Source: an uncultured Alphaproteobacteria bacterium (GTDB taxonomy: Bacteria; Pseudomonadota; Alphaproteobacteria; Rs-D84; CACZYB01). From it: 33,479 nucleotides of DNA. Location: contig CALXQL010000006.1 in NCBI GenBank assembly GCA_944390685.1, positions 88,108 through 121,586 of the forward strand. Reading direction: 5' to 3'. The notes beneath the pieces were generated by a model. It did not search any database. It had not been told where the DNA came from and saw only the letters and a program-made list of their open reading frames with translations. The position numbers and the translations under genes are program-made. Below, piece after piece: positions 16,976 to 25,793 of this stretch; the stretch's first letter is position 1, and every line of letters begins with the position of its first letter.

Positions 16976-17377
16976 TTATAATTTGATTAACCTTGTCCCA
17001 TCTGGGCAATTGCCACCGGTAATTTGAAATAATCCATATCCATCTGGGCATAGTCCATCTCTTATAATTGTTCCACCATAGCCATCAGGACAGATTATAG
17101 GTTTACAAGAGGTATCGGTTTTAGAATCCGTTGCAGTACCAAGGGGACATTCCTCACATCTACGATTTTCTTTATCGTAATACATGCCTAAATATTGGCA
17201 TTCTGGTTTGGAGCCATTGAAATGCGCTTCATTTAATGTGCCACAATCCTTTGTGTAAGGGACACCATATTTTTGAAGTACTGATTGAAGTTGAGCTGTG
17301 GTTGCTGAATAACCTATATTTGAAAATCCCGTGCACAATATACACGAAACCATAATTGATTTTATGTTTCTTTTCAT
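16976..17377 (-). CDS. Small secreted Cys-rich protein, cassette B
   Basis: A 133-aa paralogue of 5955-6356 with equal length. Signal peptide of about 24 residues (MKRNIKSIMVSCILCTGFSN), then TTAQLQSVLQKYGV and the same cysteine spacing: DCGTLNEAHFNGS, ECQYLGMYYD, RRCEECPLGTATDSKT, CPDGYGGTII and CPDGT. Acidic and glycine changes (CPDGY for CPNGN) distinguish it from copy A. AGGG lies nine bases before the ATG, as in copy A. It is the first gene after leader RNA copy B and presumably cotranscribed with the Gly-rich gene that follows. Function unknown. Confidence 0.85.
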   Translation of the reverse strand: MKRNIKSIMVSCILCTGFSNIGYSATTAQLQSVLQKYGVPYTKDCGTLNEAHFNGSKPECQYLGMYYDKENRRCEECPLGTATDSKTDTSCKPIICPDGYGGTIIRDGLCPDGYGLFQITGGNCPDGTRLIKL

Positions 17378-17648
17378 GTTCGTTTACCCTCTTTTAATAA
17401 TCCCATATATCAGGATAGCGGTCGGGCAGTTCAACAATCAAATAAACGTATGATCTCATAGCTTTTAGAATATATGACTATATTCCTTTTGTATGACTAT
17501 GACTCCCCAACCACAAAAGATTGGGGGGCTTTGGATATAAAAAAAGATACTACAAGAGTATCATTTGAAAATATACCCCGTTTATTGAGCTGTTGAAGGC
17601 TCCGTATCGTTTATCACTGATACTAAATACAACTATTTGTTGTATCTG
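17378..17648 (-). ncRNA. Structured leader RNA, copy B
   Basis: Minus-strand leader of about 270 bases. P1 is at 17604-17623 (GTATC/GATAC), P2 at 17587-17602 (GAGC/GCTC) and the internal terminator at 17539-17562. P3 at 17505-17526 pairs CCCCAATC with GGTTGGGG. Relative to copy A the P1 and P2 stems are identical, the terminator changes one pair, and P3 changes GC to AT within its 5' arm while keeping pairing. The 3' part with AACTGCCCG and ATCC...GGAT is also kept. There is no open frame shared with copy A in this region, so it is non-coding. Confidence 0.72.
17539..17562 (-). terminator. Internal intrinsic terminator / attenuator in leader B
   Basis: On the minus strand GATACT, loop CTTGT, AGTATC, then seven T. 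Same position as in leader A, with one compensating base-pair change. Confidence 0.75.
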
Positions 17649-17654
17649 TTTTCC

Positions 17655-17683
17655 AATATAGCAAATTTTTTTTTGATTGTAAA
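17655..17683 (-). promoter_or_regulatory. Promoter of cassette B leader RNA
   Basis: Minus strand TTTACA, 17 bases, TATATT, same boxes and spacing as at 5639-5667. It is divergent from the secD promoter, 33 bases away. Confidence 0.8.
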
Positions 17684-17716
17684 TTGATTTTTATTTTTTA
17701 TTAGTTGATTAAATCC

Positions 17717-17745
17717 TTGCAAATTTCTTTTAGTTTTTGTAAAAT
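17717..17745 (+). promoter_or_regulatory. Promoter of secD
   Basis: TTGCAA, 17 bases, TAAAAT, about 33 bases upstream of the secD ATG; an AGGAG site lies before the ATG. Confidence 0.62.
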
Positions 17746-17778
17746 TCCCCTGTTATTATTTAATTTTAGGAGTATGTT

Positions 17779-19326
17779 ATGAAAATTTCTAAATCCAAAT
17801 TTTTTATCATTTCTTTCGTATTGATAATTTCTATTTTGTTGACTATACCTTCTTTCGTTAGTCAAGATGTGAAAAATAAATTACCTAAATCTTTATTGGG
17901 AAATGAAATATCTCTTGGACTTGATTTAAAAGGTGGCGCTTATATACTTTTGGAAGCAGATACAGATGCCGTAATTAAGGAAAGGTATAATATTCTTAAA
18001 GATACTATTCGTAAAGAACTTCGTGCCGATAAATCTCAAAATAGAAAGTTAATCCCTTATTCCAATCTAAATGGAACTTCTAATTTAGTTAGTGTCGTAA
18101 TTAAAAATCATGATGATTTAGAAGATGCTAGAAAACGTATCAGAAGTGCAACCATGGGTGAAGTGAATATTGAAACTTTAGGAAATAAACTCAATATGGT
18201 ATATACTTCTGCTGCAATAGCTAAAATTAAAAGTGATGTATTAACCAACTCTATTGAAATTGTTCGTAGACGTGTTGATAGCCTTGGAAATAAAGAACCT
18301 TCTATACAAAAACAAGGGGAAAACAGAATTATGGTTCAACTTCCTGGTGCGGATAATCCTGAAAGAGTAAAAGAATTAATTGGTAAAACCGCTAAAATGA
18401 CTTTCCATGAAGTTGATGAGGAGGCTATGGTTTCCGGTAATGTGCCTCTTGATTCTCAAATAATTGATGGAATAGTTGTTAAAAAACGTGTCGCTGTCAG
18501 TGGTGATACTTTAACAGATTCAAAAGTCGCTTATGATCAAAATGGAAGACCTGCTGTAACTACTTCATTTAATACTTTGGGAGCAAGAGATTTCGCAAAA
18601 CTTACAGAAGATAATGTAGGTAAAAGATTCGCAATTGTTTTAGATGGAAGAATTTTATCTGCTCCTGTTATTCAAGAACCTATAAAAGGTGGCTATGGTC
18701 AAATAACCGGCAATTTTTCCGTTCAAGAAGCAAATGATTTATCAACTATGTTAAGATCTGGAGCTTTACCTTGTGAATTAACTGTAGTTGAAGAAAGAAC
18801 TGTTGGAGCTGGGCTTGGTGCTGATTCCATTGCTAAAGGTAGTTTTGCAAGTATACTTGGACTCATCATAGTTCTTGTTTTCATGGTAATCACTTATGGT
18901 TTATTAGGTGTGTTTTCCGATATAGTTTTAGTATTTAATATTATACTTATATTTGCTGGATTAGCTTTAACTGGGGCTACATTAACACTTCCTGGAATTG
19001 CTGGTATTGCTCTTAATATAGGTATGGCTGTTGATGCAAATATTCTTATATTTGAAAGAATGCGTGAGGAAACAAGAAATGGAATGTCCGCCATTAAAAG
19101 TATAGAATCCGGATTTGATAGTGCATTTTCCGCAATTATGGATTCTAATATAACTACTCTTGCATCTGGTATAATCATGTTTCAATTTGGAACCGGACCT
19201 ATTAAGGGATTTGCTGTAACTCTTATTATGGGTATTCTTGCTTCCCTATTTACCAATATAACTTGCCTTAAATTCATCATGGAAACTTGGGCTAAAAATG
19301 GTAAACCTAAAAAAATTGATTTGTAA
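17779..19326 (+). CDS. secD: Protein translocase subunit SecD
   Basis: A 515-aa inner-membrane protein that, with SecF, uses the proton gradient to help Sec-exported proteins leave the translocon. It has an N-terminal membrane helix (about 6-27), LGLDLKGGAYILLEAD (47-62), a large periplasmic region with RRRVDSLGNKEPSIQKQG and LPGADNPERVKELIGKTA, and a C-terminal block of about five membrane helices with GIALNIGMAVDANILIFERMREE. Length is typical. SecF and YajC, its usual neighbours, are not adjacent; gatA follows after about 18 bases. It starts a unit secD-gatA-gatB-miaB. Confidence 0.97.
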   Translation: MKISKSKFFIISFVLIISILLTIPSFVSQDVKNKLPKSLLGNEISLGLDLKGGAYILLEADTDAVIKERYNILKDTIRKELRADKSQNRKLIPYSNLNGTSNLVSVVIKNHDDLEDARKRIRSATMGEVNIETLGNKLNMVYTSAAIAKIKSDVLTNSIEIVRRRVDSLGNKEPSIQKQGENRIMVQLPGADNPERVKELIGKTAKMTFHEVDEEAMVSGNVPLDSQIIDGIVVKKRVAVSGDTLTDSKVAYDQNGRPAVTTSFNTLGARDFAKLTEDNVGKRFAIVLDGRILSAPVIQEPIKGGYGQITGNFSVQEANDLSTMLRSGALPCELTVVEERTVGAGLGADSIAKGSFASILGLIIVLVFMVITYGLLGVFSDIVLVFNIILIFAGLALTGATLTLPGIAGIALNIGMAVDANILIFERMREETRNGMSAIKSIESGFDSAFSAIMDSNITTLASGIIMFQFGTGPIKGFAVTLIMGILASLFTNITCLKFIMETWAKNGKPKKIDL

Positions 19327-19344
19327 TATTATGAGGATTGAAAA

Positions 19345-20817
19345 ATGAAATTAACTGATTTAACTATTTCACAAGCAAAAAATTTATTGGATAAAAAGGA
19401 AATTTCAGCCGTTGAATTAACAAAAGAATATATTGATAATATGGAAAAATTCCGTTTCCTTAATACTTATGTTACTGAAACTCCTGAAATAGCAATTGAA
19501 CAAGCTAAAATTGCAGATGATAATATTGCAAAGGATAAAGCAAGGGCTTTGGAAGGTATTCCTATGGCTATCAAAGATTTATTCTGTACAAAAGGTGTAA
19601 GAACAACTGCTTCATCCAAAATGCTTGAAAATTTTGTTCCTCAATACGAATCTACCGTTTCACAAAAATTACTTGATGCTGGTATTACCATGTTAGGTAA
19701 AACATCTATGGATGAGTTTGCTATGGGTTCAACAAATTTAACCTCTTATTTTGGTGAAGTTAAAAATCCATATAAAAGAAATGGTGAAGATTTAGTCCCT
19801 GGTGGTTCATCTGGTGGTTCTGCAAGTGCCGTTGCAAGCGGTATGGCTATGGCTGCAACTGGATCTGATACAGGTGGATCTATTAGGCAACCTGCATCTT
19901 TTTGTGGTGTAGTTGGTATAAAACCTACTTATGGACGCGCTTCTCGTTATGGTATTGTTGCATTTGCTTCATCCCTTGATGTGCCTGGAGTTATTGCCAG
20001 ATCTGTTAGAGATAATGCTTTACTTTTAAATGTCATTTCTGGAAAAGATGAAATGGATCCTACTACTGCTCCTCGTGAAGTACCTGACTTTACAAAGGTG
20101 CTTGGCGAATCTATTAAGGGTTTAAAGGTTGGTATTCCTCTTGAATACAAAAGTGATAAGCTTAATCCAGAAGTTCAAAAATTATGGGAACAAAGAAGTG
20201 AAGATTTACAAAGTTTAGGCGCTGAAATAGTTGATATATCTTTACCTCTTACTAAATTTTCCTTACCTGTATATTATATAATTGCTCCTGCAGAAGCTTC
20301 TTCAAATCTTGCAAGATATGATGGGGTAAAATATGGATATAGAACTGATAAACCTTTTTCTTCACTTGATGAAATGTATGAACTTACAAGAACAGAAGGA
20401 TTTGGTGCAGAAGTTAAAAAACGTCTTATCATAGGTTCAACTATTTTAACTGAAGAATTTTATGAAAAATCTTATTTAAAAGCTCTTAAAACTCGTAGAC
20501 TTATTTGTAATGATTTTGATGAAGCTTTCAAAAAAGTTGATGTGATTTTAACTCCTTCTACAACTGGACCTGCTTTTTCAAAAAATGATAAATTATCACC
20601 TATGGATATATATCTTAATGATATTTATACAGTGGGGGCAAGTTTAGCTGGGCTTCCTGCTATGAGCATTCCGGTTGGTTATGATAAAAATAATTTACCT
20701 CTTGGGCTTCAATTAATTGGTAAAAGATTTGATGAAGAAATGGTGTTCCGTTTTGCTCATCATATAGAAGATATTTCTAAATTTGATAATACACCTTCAA
20801 AGGTTATGGGAGAATAA
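19345..20817 (+). CDS. gatA: Asp-tRNA(Asn)/Glu-tRNA(Gln) amidotransferase subunit A
   Basis: A 490-aa amidase that releases ammonia from glutamine for GatB, so that misacylated Glu-tRNA(Gln) or Asp-tRNA(Asn) is converted to the correct form. Catalytic Ser-cisSer-Lys triad is visible: K77 in PMAIKDLF, S155 in PGGSSGGSASAV and S179 in GSDTGGSIRQP. Length matches the family. The stop is two bases from the gatB ATG, so the two subunits are coupled. The small subunit gatC, usually just upstream, is not next to it; secD is there instead. Confidence 0.97.
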   Translation: MKLTDLTISQAKNLLDKKEISAVELTKEYIDNMEKFRFLNTYVTETPEIAIEQAKIADDNIAKDKARALEGIPMAIKDLFCTKGVRTTASSKMLENFVPQYESTVSQKLLDAGITMLGKTSMDEFAMGSTNLTSYFGEVKNPYKRNGEDLVPGGSSGGSASAVASGMAMAATGSDTGGSIRQPASFCGVVGIKPTYGRASRYGIVAFASSLDVPGVIARSVRDNALLLNVISGKDEMDPTTAPREVPDFTKVLGESIKGLKVGIPLEYKSDKLNPEVQKLWEQRSEDLQSLGAEIVDISLPLTKFSLPVYYIIAPAEASSNLARYDGVKYGYRTDKPFSSLDEMYELTRTEGFGAEVKKRLIIGSTILTEEFYEKSYLKALKTRRLICNDFDEAFKKVDVILTPSTTGPAFSKNDKLSPMDIYLNDIYTVGASLAGLPAMSIPVGYDKNNLPLGLQLIGKRFDEEMVFRFAHHIEDISKFDNTPSKVMGE

Positions 20818-20819
20818 AA

Positions 20820-22286
20820 ATGACTTATATTTTAAAAGGTAAAAATAAAGAGTATGAATTAAATATTGGTTTGGAAATTCATTGTCAAATTATAAGTGAT
20901 TCTAAATTATTTTCTCAATCATCCACTAAATTTGGTGGTCTTCCAAATACACATGTTTCTTTCTTGGATTCCGGTTTTCCTGGACAACTTCCTAGAATAA
21001 ATAAGTTTTGTATTGAACAAGCTATCAAAACTGGTTTGGGACTTAATGCAACAATAAATAAGAAATCTGTATTTGATAGAAAACATTATTTTTATGCCGA
21101 TCTTCCAACTGGATATCAAATAACTCAACAATTTCATCCTATTGTCAGTGATGGATATTTGGAAATTTTAACCGATGATGGAGAACTTAAAAAAATACGT
21201 ATAGAAAAACTTCATGTGGAACAAGATGCTGGTAAACTTACACATGATTTATCTCCAAATAAATCCATGGTTGATTTCAATCGTGCCGGTGTGGCTTTGA
21301 TGGAAATTGTTTCAAAACCGGATATTGCTTCTCCTTTTGAAGCAGGTGAATATATCAAAAAAATGCGTGCATTAGTTAGATATCTTGGAACATGTGATGG
21401 TAATATGGATGAAGGTAGTATGCGTTGTGATATCAATATATCTCTTCGTGAAAAAGGTTCAACCACATTTGGAACAAGAACTGAAACAAAAAATGTAAAT
21501 TCAGTAAAATTCGCCATACAAGCAATTGAATATGAAGCAAATAGACAATTGGAAATTCTTGATGAAGGTGGTGTGATTAAACAAGAAACTAGACTCTTTG
21601 ATGCAAATACTGGAACTACTAGATCTATGCGTAGTAAAGAAAATGCCATTGATTATAGATATTTCCCAGATCCAGATATTATGCCTCTTATTTTAGAAGA
21701 AGGTTTGGTTGAAAGAATTAAAGCTTCTATGCCTGAACTTCCAGATCAAAAAAGAAAACGTTTCATAGAAGAATATCAACTTTCAAATTATGATGCTGAT
21801 ATTTTAACAAGTGAAAGAGAAATTGCTGAATATTTTGAAAATGCTTTATCTTTTCAAAAACAAAAAGATGGAAAAATGCTTTCTAATTGGATGCAAACTG
21901 AACTTTTCGCTCTTCTTAATAAAGAAAATAAAGATATTAAGGAAAGCCCTATTGCTCCTCAATATCTTGCAGAATTAACTGATTTAATAAAAGATGGAAC
22001 CATCAGTGGTAAAATCGCTAAAGAAGTTTTCAAATTTATGTATGAAGGTGAAGAAAAATCTCCTAGCAAAATTGTTGAAGAAAAAGGTTTGAAACAAGTA
22101 TCTGATACAGGTGCAATTGAAAAAGTCATTGATGAAATTATCGCTTCATCACCAGAAAATGTATCCGCTTATAAAGCTGGTAAAACCGCTATATTTGGAT
22201 GGTTCGTGGGTCAGACTTTAAAAGCAATGAAGGGGCAAGCTAACCCTCAAATAGTAAATGAATTATTAAAGAAAAAGTTGGGGTAA
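20820..22286 (+). CDS. gatB: Asp-tRNA(Asn)/Glu-tRNA(Gln) amidotransferase subunit B
   Basis: A 488-aa subunit that binds the misacylated tRNA, phosphorylates its side-chain carboxylate and transfers ammonia. Conserved features: NIGLEIHCQI at the N-terminus, FDRKHYFYADLPTGYQITQ, KLHVEQDAGKLTHD, DFNRAGVALMEIVSKPD, DGNMDEGSMRCDINISLR, KNVNSVKFAIQAIEYE and MRSKENAIDYRYFPDPD. The C-terminal YqeY-like helical domain ends in GQANPQIVNELLKKKL. Length is normal. It lies between gatA (2-base gap) and miaB (2-base gap) in a tightly packed unit. Confidence 0.97.
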   Translation: MTYILKGKNKEYELNIGLEIHCQIISDSKLFSQSSTKFGGLPNTHVSFLDSGFPGQLPRINKFCIEQAIKTGLGLNATINKKSVFDRKHYFYADLPTGYQITQQFHPIVSDGYLEILTDDGELKKIRIEKLHVEQDAGKLTHDLSPNKSMVDFNRAGVALMEIVSKPDIASPFEAGEYIKKMRALVRYLGTCDGNMDEGSMRCDINISLREKGSTTFGTRTETKNVNSVKFAIQAIEYEANRQLEILDEGGVIKQETRLFDANTGTTRSMRSKENAIDYRYFPDPDIMPLILEEGLVERIKASMPELPDQKRKRFIEEYQLSNYDADILTSEREIAEYFENALSFQKQKDGKMLSNWMQTELFALLNKENKDIKESPIAPQYLAELTDLIKDGTISGKIAKEVFKFMYEGEEKSPSKIVEEKGLKQVSDTGAIEKVIDEIIASSPENVSAYKAGKTAIFGWFVGQTLKAMKGQANPQIVNELLKKKLG

Positions 22287-22288
22287 GT

Positions 22289-23653
22289 ATGAATAATCTT
22301 TCTTTTGTTTTAAAATCTTTTGGTTGTCAAATGAATACTTATGATGCTGTTCGTATATCAAATCTTTTATCAAAAGAAGGTTATAGACCCGTAGTTGATG
22401 AGGAAAATACCGATATAATAATTCTTAATACTTGTTATATAAGGGAAAAAGCTTCATCAAAAATTTTTTCAGAATTAGGTAGAATTAAAAAAATCTATAA
22501 AGATAAAGGTAAAAATCTTCCTATATTTGTTATACTTGGATGTGTCGCAAAAGCAGAAGGTGATAATGTATTTAAACGCGCTCCTTTTGTATCAATTGTT
22601 CTTTCATCTCAAAAATATCATTTACTTCCTCAATTATTACAACAAGTAATTGATGATAGAAACAATACTTCATCTTTAAATAAAAGAAAAAAGAAACTTC
22701 ATCTAATCAATACAGAATTATCTGGACTTGAAAAATTTGATTGTTTGCCTCCGGTAAAAAACTCTGATAAAGTTGCATTCATTCAAGTTCAAGAAGGATG
22801 TGATAATTTTTGTACTTACTGTGTTGTCCCTAATACAAGAGGAAGGGAAGTTTCTCGTCCTATTAAAGATATTATTGATGAAGCAACTCATTTAAATAAT
22901 CTTGGGGTAGTGGAAATAAATCTTTTGGGACAAAATGTTGATAGTTTCAATGGTATTGATGAAAATGGTAATAAATCTAATTTAGCAAATCTTATTAAAA
23001 AAGTTGCATTGCTTCCTAATATCAAACGTATAAGATATACTACATCTTATCCTTCAAAAATTACTGATGACATGGTGGAACTTCATAAGCTAGAAAAAAA
23101 ACTTATGCCTTTGGTATATTTGCCTATACAATCTGGTAGTGATGAAATTCTTCATAAAATGAATAGGAAATATAATACTCAAAAGTATTTAGAAATTGTT
23201 CAAAAACTTAAATCTGCAAATCCAGATATTCAAATTTCTTCCGATTTCATTGTTGGATTTCCAGGGGAGACAGAAGAAGATTTTCAAAAAACTTTGGATA
23301 TTGTTAAAAAAGTTCGCTTTATTCAATGTTATGCATTTAAATATTCTCCTCGCCCTAATACTCCAGCTCAAAAAATGGATAATCAAATTGATAATCAAAT
23401 AAAAAGTAAAAGACTACATATACTTCAAACAGAACTTCGTAAAATTCAAGATGATTTTAATAAATCTTGTATAGGTAAGGTTATGTCTGTTTTATTTACC
23501 GATATTTCAAAAGTTGATTCTTCTTTTATTATAGGTAAAAATGAATATCTTCAACCCGTAATTGTAAAAGCAGATAAATCAATACTTGGTTCAATTCAAA
23601 ATGTTAAGATTACTGATGCAAGTTATGCAAATTTAAAAGGTGAAATTATCTAA
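22289..23653 (+). CDS. miaB: tRNA-2-methylthio-N6-dimethylallyladenosine synthase MiaB
   Basis: A 454-aa radical-SAM methylthiotransferase that adds a methylthio group to i6A37 of tRNAs reading UNN codons. It carries both iron-sulfur clusters: the auxiliary-cluster cysteines C13 (SFGCQMNTYD), C49 (LNTCYIREKA) and C85 (ILGCVAKAEG), and the radical-SAM CxxxCxxC C171, C175, C178 in EGCDNFCTYCVVP. The domain TSYPSK...PIQSGSDEILHKMNRKY and the C-terminal TRAM domain are present. It is coupled to gatB. The 3' end overlaps the convergent small Cys protein gene by eight bases. Confidence 0.95.
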   Translation: MNNLSFVLKSFGCQMNTYDAVRISNLLSKEGYRPVVDEENTDIIILNTCYIREKASSKIFSELGRIKKIYKDKGKNLPIFVILGCVAKAEGDNVFKRAPFVSIVLSSQKYHLLPQLLQQVIDDRNNTSSLNKRKKKLHLINTELSGLEKFDCLPPVKNSDKVAFIQVQEGCDNFCTYCVVPNTRGREVSRPIKDIIDEATHLNNLGVVEINLLGQNVDSFNGIDENGNKSNLANLIKKVALLPNIKRIRYTTSYPSKITDDMVELHKLEKKLMPLVYLPIQSGSDEILHKMNRKYNTQKYLEIVQKLKSANPDIQISSDFIVGFPGETEEDFQKTLDIVKKVRFIQCYAFKYSPRPNTPAQKMDNQIDNQIKSKRLHILQTELRKIQDDFNKSCIGKVMSVLFTDISKVDSSFIIGKNEYLQPVIVKADKSILGSIQNVKITDASYANLKGEII

Positions 23654-23939
23654 ATTTTTCATAACTTGATTCAATAAAGTGAGTATATCTTTTTTGTTCA
23701 TTTTCCATTAACATTTTTTCAATATCTTTTACAATTTCATTTACTGGTCGTTCGTTTACAACCCCATTTTCAATTATTTGTTTTGCATATTGTCTTAATC
23801 TGATATTATTAAAGTGAAAATTTATTGTATCATCTTTTTGACATTTACAAATTGATGGTTTCATAAATGAACATTTAGAATCACATATATCTATTGTACG
23901 ATTATCTATCTTATTTGTTGTTTGTGGTTTTTTAAACAT
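23646..23939 (-). CDS. Small Cys-containing protein (97 aa), unknown function
   Basis: Starts MFKKPQTTNKIDNRTIDICD with GGAG seven bases before the ATG. Four cysteines occur as C-DSK-C (20, 24) and C-K-C (33, 35) in ICDSKCSFMKPSICKCQK, a possible metal site, followed by an amphipathic helical region rich in Glu/Lys/Asn. No signal peptide is seen. A longer frame reaching 24065 adds a hydrophobic stretch but lacks a ribosome site and extends into the upstream intergenic region, so the shorter form is preferred. The 3' end overlaps miaB, which is convergent. I do not recognise the family. Confidence 0.6.
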   Translation of the reverse strand: MFKKPQTTNKIDNRTIDICDSKCSFMKPSICKCQKDDTINFHFNNIRLRQYAKQIIENGVVNERPVNEIVKDIEKMLMENEQKRYTHFIESSYEKFR

Positions 23940-24110
23940 TTTAAACTCCATTTTTAACGAAAGTATAAAAAATATCAATTTTATATATAATTGATTTTTC
24001 TTATAAAAATCAATTATAAAACCAAATTCTTCAAAATTTTCTTTTTTCTTATTATTTTTCTTCATAATAATAATTTATTAGCATAATTTTATTATTTTGT
24101 CAATATTTTA

Positions 24111-24138
24111 TTGACATTTATCTTTTTATATGTATATT
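24111..24138 (+). promoter_or_regulatory. Promoter of the VanX-like gene
   Basis: A consensus TTGACA, 16 bases, TATATT; the ATG with an AGAGG site lies 23 bases after the -10. Confidence 0.7.
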
Positions 24139-24161
24139 TATTAGTAAATAGAGGGTTAATT

Positions 24162-25094
24162 ATGAATAAAGGTAGAAAATTATATAATAGTTTAATTGAA
24201 AAAGGAATAAATCCATTTTCACAATTTACAGGTGATGAATATAATATTCTTATACCTCTTAATGATTTAGAAAGGTTTTCCTATACCCCTTCTTATGAAA
24301 ATGAATATAAAAAACTTGGCATTATGGATATGACTTACGCTGTAAATCCTAATATGTATGTTTGTTTATATATTTTAAATAAACTTGCCAAAATATTAGA
24401 TGTAAGATTCCGTGTTATGGAGGCTTGGCGTCCATTTGAAATTCAATTACAAAAATATAATGAAGAACAAATCAAAAATCCTGGATCCACTTTATTTATT
24501 AAACCCGAAAAAAATAAAGGATTACCTCATGTATGTGGTGGGGCTGTGGATTTATTGATTACAAATGGATATGGAGAACCTTTAACTCAACCTAAATGGT
24601 TATTGCGTAAAGATCCAGAATTATTAAAACAAATCAAACACTTAAATCATGATTTTGATAATGTTAATAATCCTTTTTTTACAAATCATATACAACCTTT
24701 GGATAATGCAGATAAAAATTTGAAACTATCTTCAATCAATGTTGATTATATGAGAAATATTGTCTCATCTATATTAAACCTTCGTCATATAAATGATGAA
24801 AATTGGCATTTTCAACTTTCTGATAAAGATACAGAGTATTTACCATCTTATAAAAATATTTCTATCAGTGATGTTAAAAATACTTCCATTGGTCATGTTG
24901 ATAGAATAAAAAAGGAAATGAGCGATTTTGCCGAATCGGTATTTGGTGTATTTTATAATAGACCTTTTCAAAAAGGGGTAAAACATAATTTCACTATTTA
25001 TGAATTTGATGAAAAAGATATCATTTCTTTTGAGGATTTAAAACAGAAACTTAATAACTATATTATTGCACAACAAAAAATTATTTCTAAATAA
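24162..25094 (+). CDS. D-alanyl-D-alanine dipeptidase-like metallopeptidase (M15D, VanX/DdpX-like)
   Basis: A 310-aa protein with the M15D zinc-peptidase core. Arg90 in EAWRP, the zinc ligands His123 and Asp130 in LPHVCGGAVDL, and Glu213 and His216 in DENWHFQ match the R...H......D...ExxH set of VanX, which hydrolyses D-Ala-D-Ala. It is longer than VanX (about 200 aa) because of an insert (about 135-195) and a C-terminal extension (about 225-310). No signal peptide is visible, so it is probably cytoplasmic and may recycle wall dipeptides rather than confer glycopeptide resistance, since no vanHA-type partner is nearby. The start at 24162 is chosen for its AGAGG site; a longer frame runs through the promoter. 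Confidence 0.78.
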   Translation: MNKGRKLYNSLIEKGINPFSQFTGDEYNILIPLNDLERFSYTPSYENEYKKLGIMDMTYAVNPNMYVCLYILNKLAKILDVRFRVMEAWRPFEIQLQKYNEEQIKNPGSTLFIKPEKNKGLPHVCGGAVDLLITNGYGEPLTQPKWLLRKDPELLKQIKHLNHDFDNVNNPFFTNHIQPLDNADKNLKLSSINVDYMRNIVSSILNLRHINDENWHFQLSDKDTEYLPSYKNISISDVKNTSIGHVDRIKKEMSDFAESVFGVFYNRPFQKGVKHNFTIYEFDEKDIISFEDLKQKLNNYIIAQQKIISK

Positions 25095-25109
25095 ATTTTA
25101 GGTTTTTCT

Positions 25110-25138
25110 TCTCATTGCTTTTTTTATATGTTATGATA
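25110..25138 (+). promoter_or_regulatory. Putative promoter of sodB
   Basis: TTCTCA, 17 bases, TATGAT, about 28 bases before the sodB ATG. The -35 is weak. Confidence 0.4.
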
Positions 25139-25166
25139 TTTTTATATTCACTAAAAGGAGAAAGTT

Positions 25167-25748
25167 ATGTTTGATTTAAAAAATTTCCCACTAAATTATG
25201 ATAAAGATGCTTTGGAACCTTATATTTCTAAAAATACTTTGGATTTTCATTATGATAAGCATTTAGCAACCTATATTACGAATCTTAATAATTTAATTAA
25301 AGATTCTAAATTTAGCGAGTTTAGTCTTAAAAAGATTATTATAGAATCTTCTCAAAAAAATGAAAATGCTTCTATTTTTAATAATGCTTCCCAAGTATTC
25401 AATCATGATTTCTTTTTTAAATCTTTATCTTTGAATTCTTCTGTTGATTTTCCAAATCAATTACTTGTTTCTTTTAATAGTAAACAACATTTTATTGATG
25501 AATTTAAAAAGGTTGCAAACTCTCTTTTTGGTAGTGGTTGGGTTTGGTTAGTAAAAGAAGCTGGCGATTATAAAATTGTTAAAACTTCAAATGCTGATAA
25601 CCCTATTGCTCATAATCAAACTCCTTTATTAACTCTTGATTTATGGGAGCATAGTTATTATTTAGATTATCAAAATAGACGTGCTGATTATATTGATGCT
25701 TTCCTTAATCACTTAATAAATTGGGAGTTTGTTCAATCTAATTTATAA
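25167..25748 (+). CDS. sodB: Superoxide dismutase (Fe type)
   Basis: A 193-aa enzyme turning superoxide into oxygen and peroxide. Metal ligands are visible: H28 (FHYDKH), H80 (NHDFFF), D158 and H162 (DLWEHSYY). The gateway tyrosine is Y36. Q76 in NNASQVFNH lies where Fe-type enzymes have their second-shell glutamine (E. coli SodB Q69), while Mn-type enzymes place it later, so iron is more likely. Two usually conserved residues near the site differ: FNH for WNH and FFKS for YWxS, and the second His of the KHH motif is Leu33. AAAGGAG precedes the ATG. Probably cytoplasmic, with no signal peptide. Confidence 0.93.
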   Translation: MFDLKNFPLNYDKDALEPYISKNTLDFHYDKHLATYITNLNNLIKDSKFSEFSLKKIIIESSQKNENASIFNNASQVFNHDFFFKSLSLNSSVDFPNQLLVSFNSKQHFIDEFKKVANSLFGSGWVWLVKEAGDYKIVKTSNADNPIAHNQTPLLTLDLWEHSYYLDYQNRRADYIDAFLNHLINWEFVQSNL

Positions 25749-25769
25749 TTTCTTCGTTTGTTTGTTATT

Positions 25770-25793
25770 AAGGGGATTTACTCCCCTTTTTTT
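25770..25793 (+). terminator. Intrinsic terminator after sodB
   Basis: AAGGGGA, short loop, TCCCCTT followed by more T. The convergent olsB-like gene ends inside it. Confidence 0.8.

Noticed and set aside
23940-24065. N-terminal extension of the 97-aa Cys protein with a hydrophobic segment
   Set aside because: GGAG at the right distance marks the inner ATG; the outer start has none.
24162-25094. Glycopeptide resistance gene vanX
   Set aside because: Active-site residues fit, but there are no vanR/S/H/A neighbours and the protein is far longer than VanX, so only a VanX-like dipeptidase is claimed.
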